Below are positions 42,419 to 51,387 of a DNA stretch of 64,000 nucleotides, piece by piece. The notes under the pieces are model-generated. The model did no database searches and was not told where the DNA came from. It saw nothing but the letters and a program-made list of their open reading frames with translations. Location of the stretch: the NCBI RefSeq assembly GCF_003287975.1, contig NZ_QMKQ01000002.1:62001-126000 (forward strand), written 5' to 3'. Within the stretch, counting starts at the first letter, position 1. Every line of letters starts with the position of its first letter. The position numbers and the translations under genes are program-made. This DNA comes from Arthrobacter sp. AQ5-05. Lineage in GTDB: Bacteria > Actinomycetota > Actinomycetes > Actinomycetales > Micrococcaceae.

Positions 42419-42491
42419 CTCCCCCGAATGGACTTGAACCAGTAACCTTCCGATTAACAGTCGGATGCTCTGCCAATTGAGCTACGGAGGA
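42419..42491 (-). tRNA. tRNA-Asn (anticodon GTT), copy 2
   Basis: A 73-nucleotide cloverleaf with anticodon loop CTGTTAA. It differs from copy 1 at acceptor position 4 (C to T, giving a G-U pair) and at position 26 (G to A). No CCA is encoded. Confidence 0.95.
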
Positions 42492-42557
42492 ATGCAACGA
42501 GAGATACTCTACACAAGGTTTCGGGAAAACAAAAATCGATCCCGGCCCCGTTGGCGG

Positions 42558-44435
42558 CTACTCCTGGCGAAGTGCCCGGCGACGCAATTCCAGCTCCAAA
42601 AGCTCGCGGTTGATGCGCTGGAACCCCTCGGGATCGCCTTCCGGATCCATGCGCTGGAGCTCGCCCATCTTCTCGGCCTTCAGGTGCGTGATCTGCAGCT
42701 CGAAGAGGCGGTTGATGATGTCGTTGCAATAGCGCAGCAGGGCGTCGGTGGTGCTCGCCGGCAACGGGGTGACGGCAAGCTCGGAGACGAATGAGCGCAG
42801 CGGCTCGGGAACCTCCTGCCGGATCGCCTCGACCCACTGCGCGGGGGTGGCACCGGCCAGCCCGGCGGCTCGCACGGCGTCGTGGACCGCGGCATGGGCC
42901 GGGGCCATGAACCGGGCGTCGTAGAACGCCTGCCACTGCTCGGGGGTCAGCTGCGCCGGCTGCTGCAGCACCACTTCCAGGGCCTCACGTTCCATCCGCG
43001 ATACGGGGTCGCGCGGGTCCGGGCGGGAGTAGACGGGGGCGGCGGGTTGCTCCTGCGCCGCATGGCCCGTGTTCCCGTGGATCGGCTCGGCGCTCTTGGG
43101 CATCCGGTTGCGACGCACCGAGGCGCCCACGGCACGGTTCACGTCCTCCATGTCCATACCCAGCCAGCCGGCCAGTTCGCGGGCGTAGGCCGGGCGGATG
43201 GCCGAATCTCGGATCTCCGCCACGATGGGGGCGCTGACACGCAGCGCCTGCACCCGCCCCTCGACGGTGTTGAGGTTGAAGTTCTTCAGCCCGGCCTTGA
43301 TGGCGAACTCGAACAGCGGGCGCTTGGAATCGATGAGCTCACGCACGGCCTCCGGGCCGCGTCTCTGGCGCAGGTCGCACGGGTCCGCGCCGGTGGGCTC
43401 GACCGCGACGTAGGTCTGCGCAATGAACTTCTGGTCTTCCTCAAAGGCGCGCAGCGCGGCCTTCTGGCCGGCGGCGTCCCCGTCGAAGGTGAACACCACC
43501 TCGCCGCCCGATCCGTCGTCGCGCAGCAGTCGGCGGGCGATCTTGATGTGGTCGGTGCCGAAGGCGGTGCCGCAGGTGGCCACGGCGGTGCCGATGCCCG
43601 AGAGGTGGCAGGCCATCACGTCGGTGTAGCCCTCGACCACGACCAGTTGGCGGGTCTTGGTGATTTCGCGCTTGGCCAGGTCCACCCCGTAGAGGACCTG
43701 GGACTTCTTGTAGAGCTGGGTCTCGGGGGTGTTCAGGTACTTCGGGCCCTGGTCGTCCTCGTAGAGCTTGCGCGCCCCGAAGCCGATGGTGGCCCCGGTG
43801 AGGTCGCGGATGGGCCAGATGAGCCGGCCGCGGAACCTGTCGTAGATCCCGCGGTTGCCCTCGGAGAAGATGCCGGTGAGCTTGAGCTCCTCGTCCTGGA
43901 ACCCGCGGCCGCGCAGGTGCTTGAGCAACGAGTCCCAGCCCTGCGGGGCGTAGCCCACGCCGAAGTGCGCCGCGGCCTCGGCATCGAAGTCGCGCTCGGA
44001 GAGGAATTTCTGGCCGGCGGCCGCACCGGGAGTGGTCAGTTGTTCGCGGAAGAACTCCTCGGAGATCTTGTGGGCGTCGAGCAGGCGCTGGCGGCGGCCG
44101 GTCTCCTCGCGGCGCGGGCCGGTGCCCCCGTCCTCGTAGTGCAACTCGATGCCGACGCGGGCGGCCAGCTGCTCCACGGTCTCGGAGAAGGTGCCGTGGT
44201 TGATTTTCTGCAGGAAGGCGATCACATCGCCCGATTCCCCGCAGCCGAAGCAGTGGAAGGAGCCGACCTGCGGGCGCACGTGGAAGGACGGGGAACGCTC
44301 GTCGTGGAAGGGGCACAGGCCCTTCCAGGAGCCGACACCGGCGGATTTCAGCGTCACGTATCCGTCGATGACTTCCTTGATGTCCGTGCGGTTGCGGACT
44401 TCGTCGATATCTTCACGCTTAATCAGGCCTGCCAT
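42558..44435 (-). CDS. dnaG: DNA primase
   Basis: A 625-residue primase that makes RNA primers for lagging-strand synthesis. The N-terminal zinc domain has C41, H44, C62 and C65 (C-P-F-H and C-F-G-C). The catalytic core has the RNAP-like basic motif and the TOPRIM motif V-V-E-G-Y-T-D-V-M near residue 270. The C-terminal domain (about 480-625) would bind the DnaB helicase. The ATG at 44435 begins M-A-G-L-I-K-R-E-D-I. It follows dgt by 73 bases, a frequent actinobacterial neighbour. Confidence 0.96.
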   Translation of the reverse strand: MAGLIKREDIDEVRNRTDIKEVIDGYVTLKSAGVGSWKGLCPFHDERSPSFHVRPQVGSFHCFGCGESGDVIAFLQKINHGTFSETVEQLAARVGIELHYEDGGTGPRREETGRRQRLLDAHKISEEFFREQLTTPGAAAGQKFLSERDFDAEAAAHFGVGYAPQGWDSLLKHLRGRGFQDEELKLTGIFSEGNRGIYDRFRGRLIWPIRDLTGATIGFGARKLYEDDQGPKYLNTPETQLYKKSQVLYGVDLAKREITKTRQLVVVEGYTDVMACHLSGIGTAVATCGTAFGTDHIKIARRLLRDDGSGGEVVFTFDGDAAGQKAALRAFEEDQKFIAQTYVAVEPTGADPCDLRQRRGPEAVRELIDSKRPLFEFAIKAGLKNFNLNTVEGRVQALRVSAPIVAEIRDSAIRPAYARELAGWLGMDMEDVNRAVGASVRRNRMPKSAEPIHGNTGHAAQEQPAAPVYSRPDPRDPVSRMEREALEVVLQQPAQLTPEQWQAFYDARFMAPAHAAVHDAVRAAGLAGATPAQWVEAIRQEVPEPLRSFVSELAVTPLPASTTDALLRYCNDIINRLFELQITHLKAEKMGELQRMDPEGDPEGFQRINRELLELELRRRALRQE

Positions 44436-44508
44436 GCATCCAGTCTAGTGACCATTCACCGCTGGCAGGTGCCGCCGGGCCCCGGGCTGTGGATGCCGCG
44501 GGGCTGGT

Positions 44509-45792
44509 CTAGAAGAGCCGCTCGGAAAAGCTCTTGCCCAGCACCAGGGTGGCATGCCATTCAATGGCCGAGGCGTCGGTGAGCGAGGCCACCTGGTCGA
44601 TCACGGTGCGCAACCGGTCGGTGTCGTCGGCAGCGTCGCGCCAGTCGGCGGCGAAGAGCGGTTCCAGGTACCTGTCCCCGGTCTCATTGAGCAGCGTCAC
44701 CAGTTCCATGAGGGTCTCGCGCTGCCGCGCGTAGATGGGCTTGCGTTCATCGCTGGTCATCACGTACGCGGTGGCCAGGCCCTTCATGGCGGCGATCTCG
44801 TGCTCGGTGGATTCGGGGACGATCAGCGCGGCATTGAAGCGGGTCAGCTCCCCGTGGCCGAACTGCCCGCGGGTCGCATCGATCGCGGACTGGCAGAAGC
44901 GGCCGATGAACTGGCTGGTCATGTCCTTCAGTGCTGCCATGGAGCGGCGCGAGCCGTCGGTGTGCGGCACCCATTCCGCGGTGGCCTCCAGGCGCTTGAA
45001 CGCCGCGTCGATCACCGCGTCATCGACGTGCGGCAGGTACCACTGGCGGGTGAAGGTGATGACGCGGGCGCGCTGGTCCGGGTCCTTGATCCAGCGCAGC
45101 TGGAATCGCCCGGCGTTGATGGCGTCCTCGACGTCGTGCACCGAGTAGGAGATGTCATCGGCCAGGTCCATCACCTGGGCCTCGATGCAGGTCTGCCGGG
45201 CCTTGGCGCCGGATCCGGAGCGCAGCCAGTCAAAGACCGGGGCGTCGTCGGTGTAGACCCCGAACTTGGAAGTCTTCTTCCCGTTTTTTTCCGGGGCGTC
45301 GGCGCGCAGCCAGGGGTATTTGCATGCGGCATCCAGCGAGGCGCGGGTGAGGTTCAGCCCGGCCGAGGCGCCGTTGTGCCGGAAGGTCTTGGTCTCGATG
45401 CGGGTCAGCAGGCGCAGGGTCTGGGCGTTGCCCTCGAACCCGCCGATGTCGCGGGCCAGCTCGTTCAGGGCTGTCTCGCCGTTGTGCCCGAAGGGCGGGT
45501 GGCCCAGGTCGTGGGACAGGCAGGCGGTGTCCACCACGTCCGGGTCGCAGCCCAGGGTGGCCCCCAGCTCGCGGCCCACCTGGGCGACCTCCAGGGAGTG
45601 GGTCAGCCGGGTGCGCACGAAGTCGTCGGAGGACGGGGCGACGACCTGGGTCTTGGCGCCCAGGCGGCGCAACGCCGAGGAGTGCAGCACCCGGGCGCGG
45701 TCGCGTTCGAACGCGGTGCGGTAGGCCTTCTTGGGCGGTTCGGGGGCCCAGCGTTCGGCATCCGCTTCGGTGTATCCGGGAATCTGCAACAT
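44509..45792 (-). CDS. dgt: Deoxyguanosinetriphosphate triphosphohydrolase (dNTPase)
   Basis: A 427-residue HD-domain enzyme that removes triphosphate from dGTP or other dNTPs. Metal ligands are visible: His 65 in T-H-S-L-E-V, and His 94-Asp 95 in S-H-D-L-G-H-P-P-F-G-H-N-G-E. The C-terminal dGTP-binding region has D-D-I-S-Y-S-V-H-D-V-E-D-A. It may be broad specificity, as in actinobacterial homologues. It lies upstream of dnaG and 8 bases after dusB, likely one operon. Confidence 0.92.
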   Translation of the reverse strand: MLQIPGYTEADAERWAPEPPKKAYRTAFERDRARVLHSSALRRLGAKTQVVAPSSDDFVRTRLTHSLEVAQVGRELGATLGCDPDVVDTACLSHDLGHPPFGHNGETALNELARDIGGFEGNAQTLRLLTRIETKTFRHNGASAGLNLTRASLDAACKYPWLRADAPEKNGKKTSKFGVYTDDAPVFDWLRSGSGAKARQTCIEAQVMDLADDISYSVHDVEDAINAGRFQLRWIKDPDQRARVITFTRQWYLPHVDDAVIDAAFKRLEATAEWVPHTDGSRRSMAALKDMTSQFIGRFCQSAIDATRGQFGHGELTRFNAALIVPESTEHEIAAMKGLATAYVMTSDERKPIYARQRETLMELVTLLNETGDRYLEPLFAADWRDAADDTDRLRTVIDQVASLTDASAIEWHATLVLGKSFSERLF

Positions 45793-45800
45793 GGGGCTCC

Positions 45801-47000
45801 TTAGCCGCCGGAAATGTCTAGTTCGGCCGCGGCAATCATGGCCTTGTGGCTCTCGTTCATTTCACGGGTCGAAAGCCAGCCGTCGGGCAGGTGCGTCTTT
45901 TTCGGGGAGCCGGCGCGCCCGCGTTGGCCCTCGGCATCCTTGCCCGGGTAGGGCATGTCCAGGTCCAGCTGAGCGAGCAGTTCGCGCAAGACCTCCAGGG
46001 TGGGGACCTGGGCAAGCGCGGAGCGGATGTCCCCGCCGACCGGGTAGCCCTTGAAGTACCAGGCCATGTGCTTGCGGATATCGCGCAGGCCCTTGAATTC
46101 GTCCTCGAAGTACTCGGTGAGCAGTTCCGCGTGGCGGTAGACGGTCTCGGCGACCTTGCCCAGACCGGGGGTGTAGCGCTTGTCGGTCCCTTCGAAGGCT
46201 GCCTGCAGGTCCCCGAAAAGCCAGGGGCGTCCCATGCAGCCGCGGCCCACGACGATGCCGTCGACGCCGGTCTGCTGGACCATGGCCACGGCGTCCTCGG
46301 CGCTCCAGATGTCCCCGTTGCCCAGCACCGGCATGTCCGGCAGGGCTTCGCGCAGGCGTGCGATCGAGTCCCAGTCGGCCTTGCCGGAGTAGTACTGGCT
46401 GGCGGTGCGCCCGTGCAGGGCGACGGCCGCGACGCCGTGGTCGCGGGCGATCTTGCCCGATTCGATGTAGGTGAGGTGGTCCTCGTTGATGCCCTTGCGC
46501 ATCTTGATGGTCAGGGGCACCTCGCCGCGGGCGGCCTCGGTGGTGGCGGCCTTGATGATGGCGGTGAACAGGTCGGTCTTCCAGGGAAGCGCCGCTCCCC
46601 CGCCCTTGCGCGTGACCTTGGGCACCGGGCAGCCGAAGTTCAAGTCGATGTGGTCGGCGCGGTCTTCCTCGACGATCAGGCGCACCGCGGCGCCGACGGT
46701 CTTGGGGTCCACGCCGTAGAGCTGGACCGAGCGCAGGGATTCGTCGGCATCGTGGGAGATGATGCGCATCGACTCGGTGTTGCGTTCCACCAGTGCCCGG
46801 GAGGTGACCATCTCGGTGACGTACACCCCGCCGCCGTATTCGCGGCAGAGCCGGCGGAAGGCCTTGTTGGTGATGCCGGCCATGGGGGCAAGGATCACCG
46901 GGGTGTCAATGGTGTGCTTGCCCAGTTTCAGCGGGGGCAGCTCAAGCTTCGCCGGGGTGGGCGCGGCGTTTTCGGTTACATCGGCAATTGCAGTCACCAA
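45801..47000 (-). CDS. dusB: tRNA-dihydrouridine synthase
   Basis: A 399-residue FMN enzyme that reduces uridine in tRNA D loops. The TIM barrel starts P-V-I-L-A-P-M-A-G-I-T-N-K-A-F-R near residue 35. The catalytic Cys sits in L-N-F-G-C-P-V-P-K-V-T-R-K-G-G-G. The motif V-A-L-H-G-R-T-A and V-G-R-G-C-M-G-R-P-W-L-F follow. The last 60 residues are charged. First gene of a likely dusB-dgt-dnaG operon. Confidence 0.92.
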   Translation of the reverse strand: MVTAIADVTENAAPTPAKLELPPLKLGKHTIDTPVILAPMAGITNKAFRRLCREYGGGVYVTEMVTSRALVERNTESMRIISHDADESLRSVQLYGVDPKTVGAAVRLIVEEDRADHIDLNFGCPVPKVTRKGGGAALPWKTDLFTAIIKAATTEAARGEVPLTIKMRKGINEDHLTYIESGKIARDHGVAAVALHGRTASQYYSGKADWDSIARLREALPDMPVLGNGDIWSAEDAVAMVQQTGVDGIVVGRGCMGRPWLFGDLQAAFEGTDKRYTPGLGKVAETVYRHAELLTEYFEDEFKGLRDIRKHMAWYFKGYPVGGDIRSALAQVPTLEVLRELLAQLDLDMPYPGKDAEGQRGRAGSPKKTHLPDGWLSTREMNESHKAMIAAAELDISGG

Positions 47001-47075
47001 CCCATTCTCTCAAACCCGGCCAAATCGTCCACCATGGGGATGCTCCCCGCCGGTTCCGGGGTGCCGCGCCACGGC

Positions 47076-48461
47076 CTACATTGCCGGCACCCCCTGCCCC
47101 AGCGCATCGAGGACCTTGCCGGGGTTCAGGATCCCGTCCGGGTCGAAGACCGCCTTGATTTGGCGCTGGAGCAGCAACTGCGTGTCACCGAGCTCGTCGC
47201 CCAGCCAGCGCTTCTTCAGCACGCCGATGCCGTGTTCCCCGGTGAGCGTCCCGCCCAGTTCCAGCGCATGGCCAAACAGCTCCCCGGCTGCCTCCCAGAC
47301 AGCGTCCGGGACCTCGGCCCCCTGGAACACAAAACACGGGTGGAGGTTTCCGTCTCCCGCGTGCGCGCTGGTGGGGATGACCAGCCCGTGCTTCTCCTCC
47401 AGCTCGGTGATCTTGGCAAACATCGCCACCATGGCATCCCGGGGCACCGAGACGTCTTCGACCAGTAGCGTCCCGGCTGCCTCCAGGGAGGGGAACACCT
47501 GCCGGCGGACCTCGACCCATGCCCGTGCGGTTGCCTCGTCGGTGGTGGACTCGGCTCGCGCCCCGGCGGCATGGATGATGTCCATGATCGCGGCGGCCTC
47601 GTCCCGCGCTGCAGGTCCGTCGCACTGGATCAACAGGTAGGCGTTGCCGCGACGGGTCAGGTCTTGCCCGATGTGATCGCCGAGGCAGAGCAGCGAGCGG
47701 CGGTCCAGCAGTTCCATCAGGGCCGGCTGCAGCCCGGCCGCGCCGATCCCGGCGGCCAGTCCCGCGCCCACTTCCACGCTATCGAGGTAGGCGGCGATGG
47801 TGGACACCTCCCCCTTCACCAGGTGGCGCAGCTTCAGCGTTGCCTCCACTATGATGCCCAAGGTCCCCTCCGAGCCGATCATCAGGGCACACAGGTCATA
47901 ACCGGTCACGCCCTTGACCGTGCGGTGGCCCACCGAGATCAGCCGGCCGTCGGCCAGGACGATTTTCAGGGCCAGCACGGCCTCGCGTGTCACACCGTAC
48001 TTGGCGCAGAGCAGTCCCCCGGCGTTCATGGCGATGTTGCCGCCGACGGTGGAGATGTCCTTGCTGGCCGGATCCGGCGCCCACCACATCCCGTGCTTGG
48101 CGAGCGCCCGGTTCAGCTCTCCGTTGAAGATCCCGGGCTGGACGACCGCCAGTTGGTTCGCTACCGAAACCTCCAGGATCTTGCCCATGGCCAGGGTGGA
48201 CAGGACGATTTCCCCGGCTCCGGCGATGGCGCCCCCGGCCAGGCCGGTTCCCGCGCCGCGCGAAACCACCGGGGTGCCGGTGCCGGTGGCGATCCTGCAG
48301 ACGGCCTGCACGTCTTCGATGGAGGTGGCCTCCACCAACACCAGGGGGCTGCCCGGTGCCACGTGCCCGGAGCGGTCGGTGCGGCAGGCCCGCAGCACCT
48401 CCGGGTCCGTGATGACGGTGCCCGCGGGCAGCGCGGTCCTTAGTTGTTCAATGACATCCAT
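47076..48461 (-). CDS. FAD-linked oxidase, GlcD type (2-hydroxy acid dehydrogenase)
   Basis: A 461-residue flavoprotein of the PCMH/VAO class. The N-terminal FAD-binding domain has V-S-R-G-A-G-T-G-L-A-G-G and G-G-N-I-A-M-N-A-G-G near residues 70 and 125. The C-terminal FAD-oxidase domain has S-A-H-A-G-D-G-N-L-H-P (metal-binding His) and G-T-L-T-G-E-H-G-I-G. Related enzymes oxidise glycolate, D-lactate or other 2-hydroxy acids. It overlaps the upstream FMN oxidase by 22 bases and is the last gene of the leftward operon. Glycolate oxidase partners GlcE and GlcF are absent, so it is not a full glycolate oxidase. Confidence 0.88.
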   Translation of the reverse strand: MDVIEQLRTALPAGTVITDPEVLRACRTDRSGHVAPGSPLVLVEATSIEDVQAVCRIATGTGTPVVSRGAGTGLAGGAIAGAGEIVLSTLAMGKILEVSVANQLAVVQPGIFNGELNRALAKHGMWWAPDPASKDISTVGGNIAMNAGGLLCAKYGVTREAVLALKIVLADGRLISVGHRTVKGVTGYDLCALMIGSEGTLGIIVEATLKLRHLVKGEVSTIAAYLDSVEVGAGLAAGIGAAGLQPALMELLDRRSLLCLGDHIGQDLTRRGNAYLLIQCDGPAARDEAAAIMDIIHAAGARAESTTDEATARAWVEVRRQVFPSLEAAGTLLVEDVSVPRDAMVAMFAKITELEEKHGLVIPTSAHAGDGNLHPCFVFQGAEVPDAVWEAAGELFGHALELGGTLTGEHGIGVLKKRWLGDELGDTQLLLQRQIKAVFDPDGILNPGKVLDALGQGVPAM

Positions 48462-49744
48462 TGGGGATCCTTCCCTTCCGGGGCGGGGTGCTGGCTCCGC
48501 ACGGCGGAAATGGCCGTGCGGGAGGGGTCCGGGCAGTGGAGGAGCTCGGGACCGCGGGCACGCAGTTCCTGCACCGAGCCAACTCCAAGAAGTTGCATGG
48601 TCCGGGTGAACTCCTCGGTGAGCATGCGCACCAGGTGGCCCACGCCTTCTTCTCCCCCGGCCACCAGTGCCCAGAGGTACGGCCTGCCCACGAAGCAGGC
48701 ATCGGCACCCAGGGCAATTGCCGTGGCGATGTCCGATCCGTGGCGGACCCCGGAGTCGACGAAGATCCCGAAGGAATCGCCGACCGCCGAGCGCACCGGT
48801 GACACCAGGTCCACCGGTGCCACCGTGCGGTCCAGCTGGCGTCCTCCGTGGTTGGACAGGTGCACCCCGTCAACCCCCAGTGCCCGGGCGCGCATCGCGT
48901 CCTCGGGACCCAGGGGGCCCTTCAGGACCAGTGGCCCGTCCCAGTCGTCGCGGATCCGGGCCAGGTCCTCCCAGCTGACCGTCGGGTCAAACTGGTCCGA
49001 GATTCCCTCGATGGTGTGCCCGCCTCCGGGTGCGTCCGAACGCACATTGGCGAAATCCAGTTTTTCCCCGCGCAGCATGCCCATCCAGTAGTTGGGCCGC
49101 GAGGCAATGTCCAGGAGGCTGCCCAGGGTCAGTGCCGGGGGTATCGTCAGTCCGTTGCGCACGTCCCGCAAGCGCTTGCCTGACACCGCGGTGTCGACCG
49201 CCACCTCCAGCACCCGGTAGCCGTTGGATCGGGCGCGGGAGACCAGCCCGCGGGTCAGCTCGCGGTCCTTCCAGACATAGAGCTGGAACCACCTGTCCGC
49301 GGCGTCTGCGCCGGGGACCGCGGCGAGGTCTTCCAGCGAGGTGCTGGCCATCGTGGAGAGCACGTAGGGAATGCGGTGCTCCGCCGCTGCGCGCGCCACC
49401 GCCGGTTCACCCTGCGGATGCATCATTCGGGTGTAGCCGGTGGGGGCAAATCCCAGCGGCATGGCGGCCGAACGGCCAAGAAAGCTGCCGGTGGTGTCCG
49501 GGCTTCCGACGTCCCGCAGGACCTGGGGCAGGTAGCCGTAGCGTTCGAAGGCACTGGAGTTCGCCTCGAGTGACAGCTCCTGGTCCGCACCGCCGTCAAC
49601 GTAGTCGAAAACCGCGGCGGGCAGCAGGCGGCGGGCGGCGGCCCGCAGATCCTGGACGGTGTGGCAGGCCCCGAGCCGTCGCTGCCGGAGCGTTCCCGTG
49701 GGCAGCCGGGGTGAGATGAGTTCGAGCGCATCGCCGATCTTCAT
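48440..49744 (-). CDS. FMN-dependent 2-hydroxy-acid oxidase/dehydrogenase (LldD/mandelate type)
   Basis: A 434-residue TIM-barrel flavoenzyme. It has F-D-Y-V-D-G-G-A-D near residue 46, Q-L-Y-V-W near 155, the FMN Lys 275 in V-L-K-G, and the catalytic H299 and R302 in L-S-N-H-G-G-R-Q-L-D. It oxidises (S)-2-hydroxy acids to 2-oxo acids; substrates of relatives include lactate, mandelate and aromatic 2-hydroxy acids. It is followed by a GlcD-type oxidase with a 22-base overlap. An ATGA overlap with a 20-codon leader ORF may couple its translation. An aromatic or imidazole hydroxy acid is suggested by the locus. Confidence 0.9.
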   Translation of the reverse strand: MKIGDALELISPRLPTGTLRQRRLGACHTVQDLRAAARRLLPAAVFDYVDGGADQELSLEANSSAFERYGYLPQVLRDVGSPDTTGSFLGRSAAMPLGFAPTGYTRMMHPQGEPAVARAAAEHRIPYVLSTMASTSLEDLAAVPGADAADRWFQLYVWKDRELTRGLVSRARSNGYRVLEVAVDTAVSGKRLRDVRNGLTIPPALTLGSLLDIASRPNYWMGMLRGEKLDFANVRSDAPGGGHTIEGISDQFDPTVSWEDLARIRDDWDGPLVLKGPLGPEDAMRARALGVDGVHLSNHGGRQLDRTVAPVDLVSPVRSAVGDSFGIFVDSGVRHGSDIATAIALGADACFVGRPYLWALVAGGEEGVGHLVRMLTEEFTRTMQLLGVGSVQELRARGPELLHCPDPSRTAISAVRSQHPAPEGKDPQWMSLNN

Positions 49745-49803
49745 GCCGGTCGATTTCCCGGCCGGCCGGTGCTGCCCGGGGCGCCGGTCACTGGTTCATT
49801 CAT
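49741..49803 (-). CDS. Short leader ORF before the FMN oxidase (20 residues)
   Basis: An ATG at 49803, preceded by AGGGA, opens a 20-codon frame whose TGA overlaps the oxidase ATG (ATGA, 49741-49744). The oxidase start itself has no good ribosome binding site, so coupling from this ORF could set its expression. The peptide is Pro/Gly-rich with no known match. Could be chance. Confidence 0.3.
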   Translation of the reverse strand: MNEPVTGAPGSTGRPGNRPA

Positions 49804-49863
49804 GCTGTTCCCTGCCTGGTTCCGCTGGGTTGGATGGATGGATGAAATGCATGGTGCCGGCTT

Positions 49864-50598
49864 CTAGTCCCGGTATCCCAGGACCTCGCTGGCCCGACGG
49901 GCGGCACGCACCACGCCGTCGATCACTTGTTGGTCCTGCAAGCTTGAACCGCGCAGGTAGCTGACCCCAATGGAGCCGGGGGGCCCGGAGGGATACCGCA
50001 CGGGCGCCGCAACGCAGCGTACGCCCTGGGCGGTCTCGCCGTCGTCGCTGCTGAATCCCAGGGCCCGGATGCCGCCCAGTTCCCCTATCAGCCGGTCCAC
50101 CGTTTGGCGTTGCGAAACAGCAGCGCGGATGGCATCCAGGTGCCGTTCGAGATCGGCCTCCGGTAACCAGGCCAGGGCGGCCTTGCCCACCGCCGTGGTG
50201 TAGGCCGGCAGCCTGGCCCCCACGGAACTGGCCAATTTCAGGCCCAGCCCCGGAGGGTCCTCCTTGCACAGGTACACGGCGTCGGACCCGTCGAGGATGG
50301 CGTAGTGGGAGGTTATTCCCAGGTCGCGTGTGAGTCCGACAAGCTGCGGGATCACCACCTCCACCGCATTGGTTGAGCGCAGGTGCGAGGCACCGACCTC
50401 GAAGGCCTTGAGCCCCACCGCATAGTTCTGGTATTCGTCGAGGCCCAGGAACCCGCGGCCGACGAGGGCCTTGAGGATGGAGTGGGTGGTGCTTTTCGGG
50501 ATCGAGAGCTCTTCGGCAATGGAGGTCAGTGTCATGGGCTTGGCCGCCCCGGAGAGCAACTCCAGGATCCTCATTGCCCGGACAACCGAGGTACTCAT
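49864..50598 (-). CDS. IclR-family transcriptional regulator
   Basis: A 244-residue regulator. The N-terminal winged helix (about 1-65) has M-T-L-T-S-I-A-E-E-L-S-I-P-K-S-T-T-H-S-I-L-K-A-L. The IclR effector domain has V-Y-L-C-K-E-D-P and G-F-S-S-D-D-G-E-T-A-Q-G near residues 150-180, then the conserved C-V-A-A-P-V. IclR proteins usually sense a catabolic substrate and control adjacent operons, often divergently. It sits between the ABC importer genes and the oxidases in the leftward operon, with AAAGG 6 bases before the ATG. Its targets are probably the paired palindromes at 53325-53338 and 53488-53501. Confidence 0.9.
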   Translation of the reverse strand: MSTSVVRAMRILELLSGAAKPMTLTSIAEELSIPKSTTHSILKALVGRGFLGLDEYQNYAVGLKAFEVGASHLRSTNAVEVVIPQLVGLTRDLGITSHYAILDGSDAVYLCKEDPPGLGLKLASSVGARLPAYTTAVGKAALAWLPEADLERHLDAIRAAVSQRQTVDRLIGELGGIRALGFSSDDGETAQGVRCVAAPVRYPSGPPGSIGVSYLRGSSLQDQQVIDGVVRAARRASEVLGYRD

Positions 50599-50619
50599 GG
50601 ATTGCCTTTCATTTTCCGA

Positions 50620-51387
50620 CTACAGGACCGCGCCAAGGAACGCCTTGGTGCGTTCTTCACGGGGGCTGCCGAGCAATTGCGTTGGCGAGCCCGATTCAAG
50701 AACGCGGCCCTCGTCCATGAAGACTATGCCGTCTGCAACCTCCCGGGCAAAGCCCATCTCATGGGTCACCACGACCATGGTCATTCCCGACCTGGCCAGA
50801 TCCCTCATGACATCGAGCACCTCGCCGACGAGTTCCGGGTCCAGCGCGGATGTCGGTTCGTCAAAGAGCATCAGCTTTGGCTCCATGGCCAGGGCACGGG
50901 CAATGGCCACGCGTTGTTGCTGGCCACCGGACATCGCCCGGGGATACGCATGGGCGCGATGGGCCAGCCCGACCCGCTCGAGCAGGGACAGGCCTTGTGC
51001 GATGGCCTTCTTCTTGTTCGTGCCCTTGACCTGGATCGGTCCTTCGATGACGTTTTCCAGGGCGGTCTTGTGGGCGAACAGGTTGAAATGCTGGAAGACC
51101 ATGCCGATATTGGCCCGTTCCGAACACACGGCCCGGTCGGGCAGCTCGTAGAGTTTCTCGCCCACCTCGCGATACCCCACCAGTGATCCGTTGACGATCA
51201 GGCGACCGCCATCGATCTTTTCCAGGTGGTTGATGCAACGCAGGAAGGTGGACTTGCCCGACCCGGAGGGGCCGATGATGCACAGCACCTGGCCGCGGGA
51301 GACCTCCAGGTCGATGCCCTTGAGGACCTGCAGGTCCCCGAAGGACTTGGTGACCTGCTCGGCGCGGACAATGACATCGGTGTTCAT
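50620..51387 (-). CDS. Polar amino acid ABC transporter ATPase (GlnQ type)
   Basis: A 255-residue ATPase with Walker A G-P-S-G-S-G-K-S near residue 36, signature S-G-G-Q-Q-Q-R near 148 and Walker B L-M-L-F-D-E-P. It matches the amino acid branch (M-V-F-Q-H-F-N-L-F, and V-V-T-H-E-M-G-F-A). It overlaps the permease by ATGA. With the binding protein it forms a His/Glu-type importer. Confidence 0.93.
   Translation of the reverse strand: MNTDVIVRAEQVTKSFGDLQVLKGIDLEVSRGQVLCIIGPSGSGKSTFLRCINHLEKIDGGRLIVNGSLVGYREVGEKLYELPDRAVCSERANIGMVFQHFNLFAHKTALENVIEGPIQVKGTNKKKAIAQGLSLLERVGLAHRAHAYPRAMSGGQQQRVAIARALAMEPKLMLFDEPTSALDPELVGEVLDVMRDLARSGMTMVVVTHEMGFAREVADGIVFMDEGRVLESGSPTQLLGSPREERTKAFLGAVL

Noticed and set aside
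47076-48461. Glycolate oxidase GlcD
   Set aside because: GlcE and GlcF are absent, and the neighbours point to a different 2-hydroxy acid.
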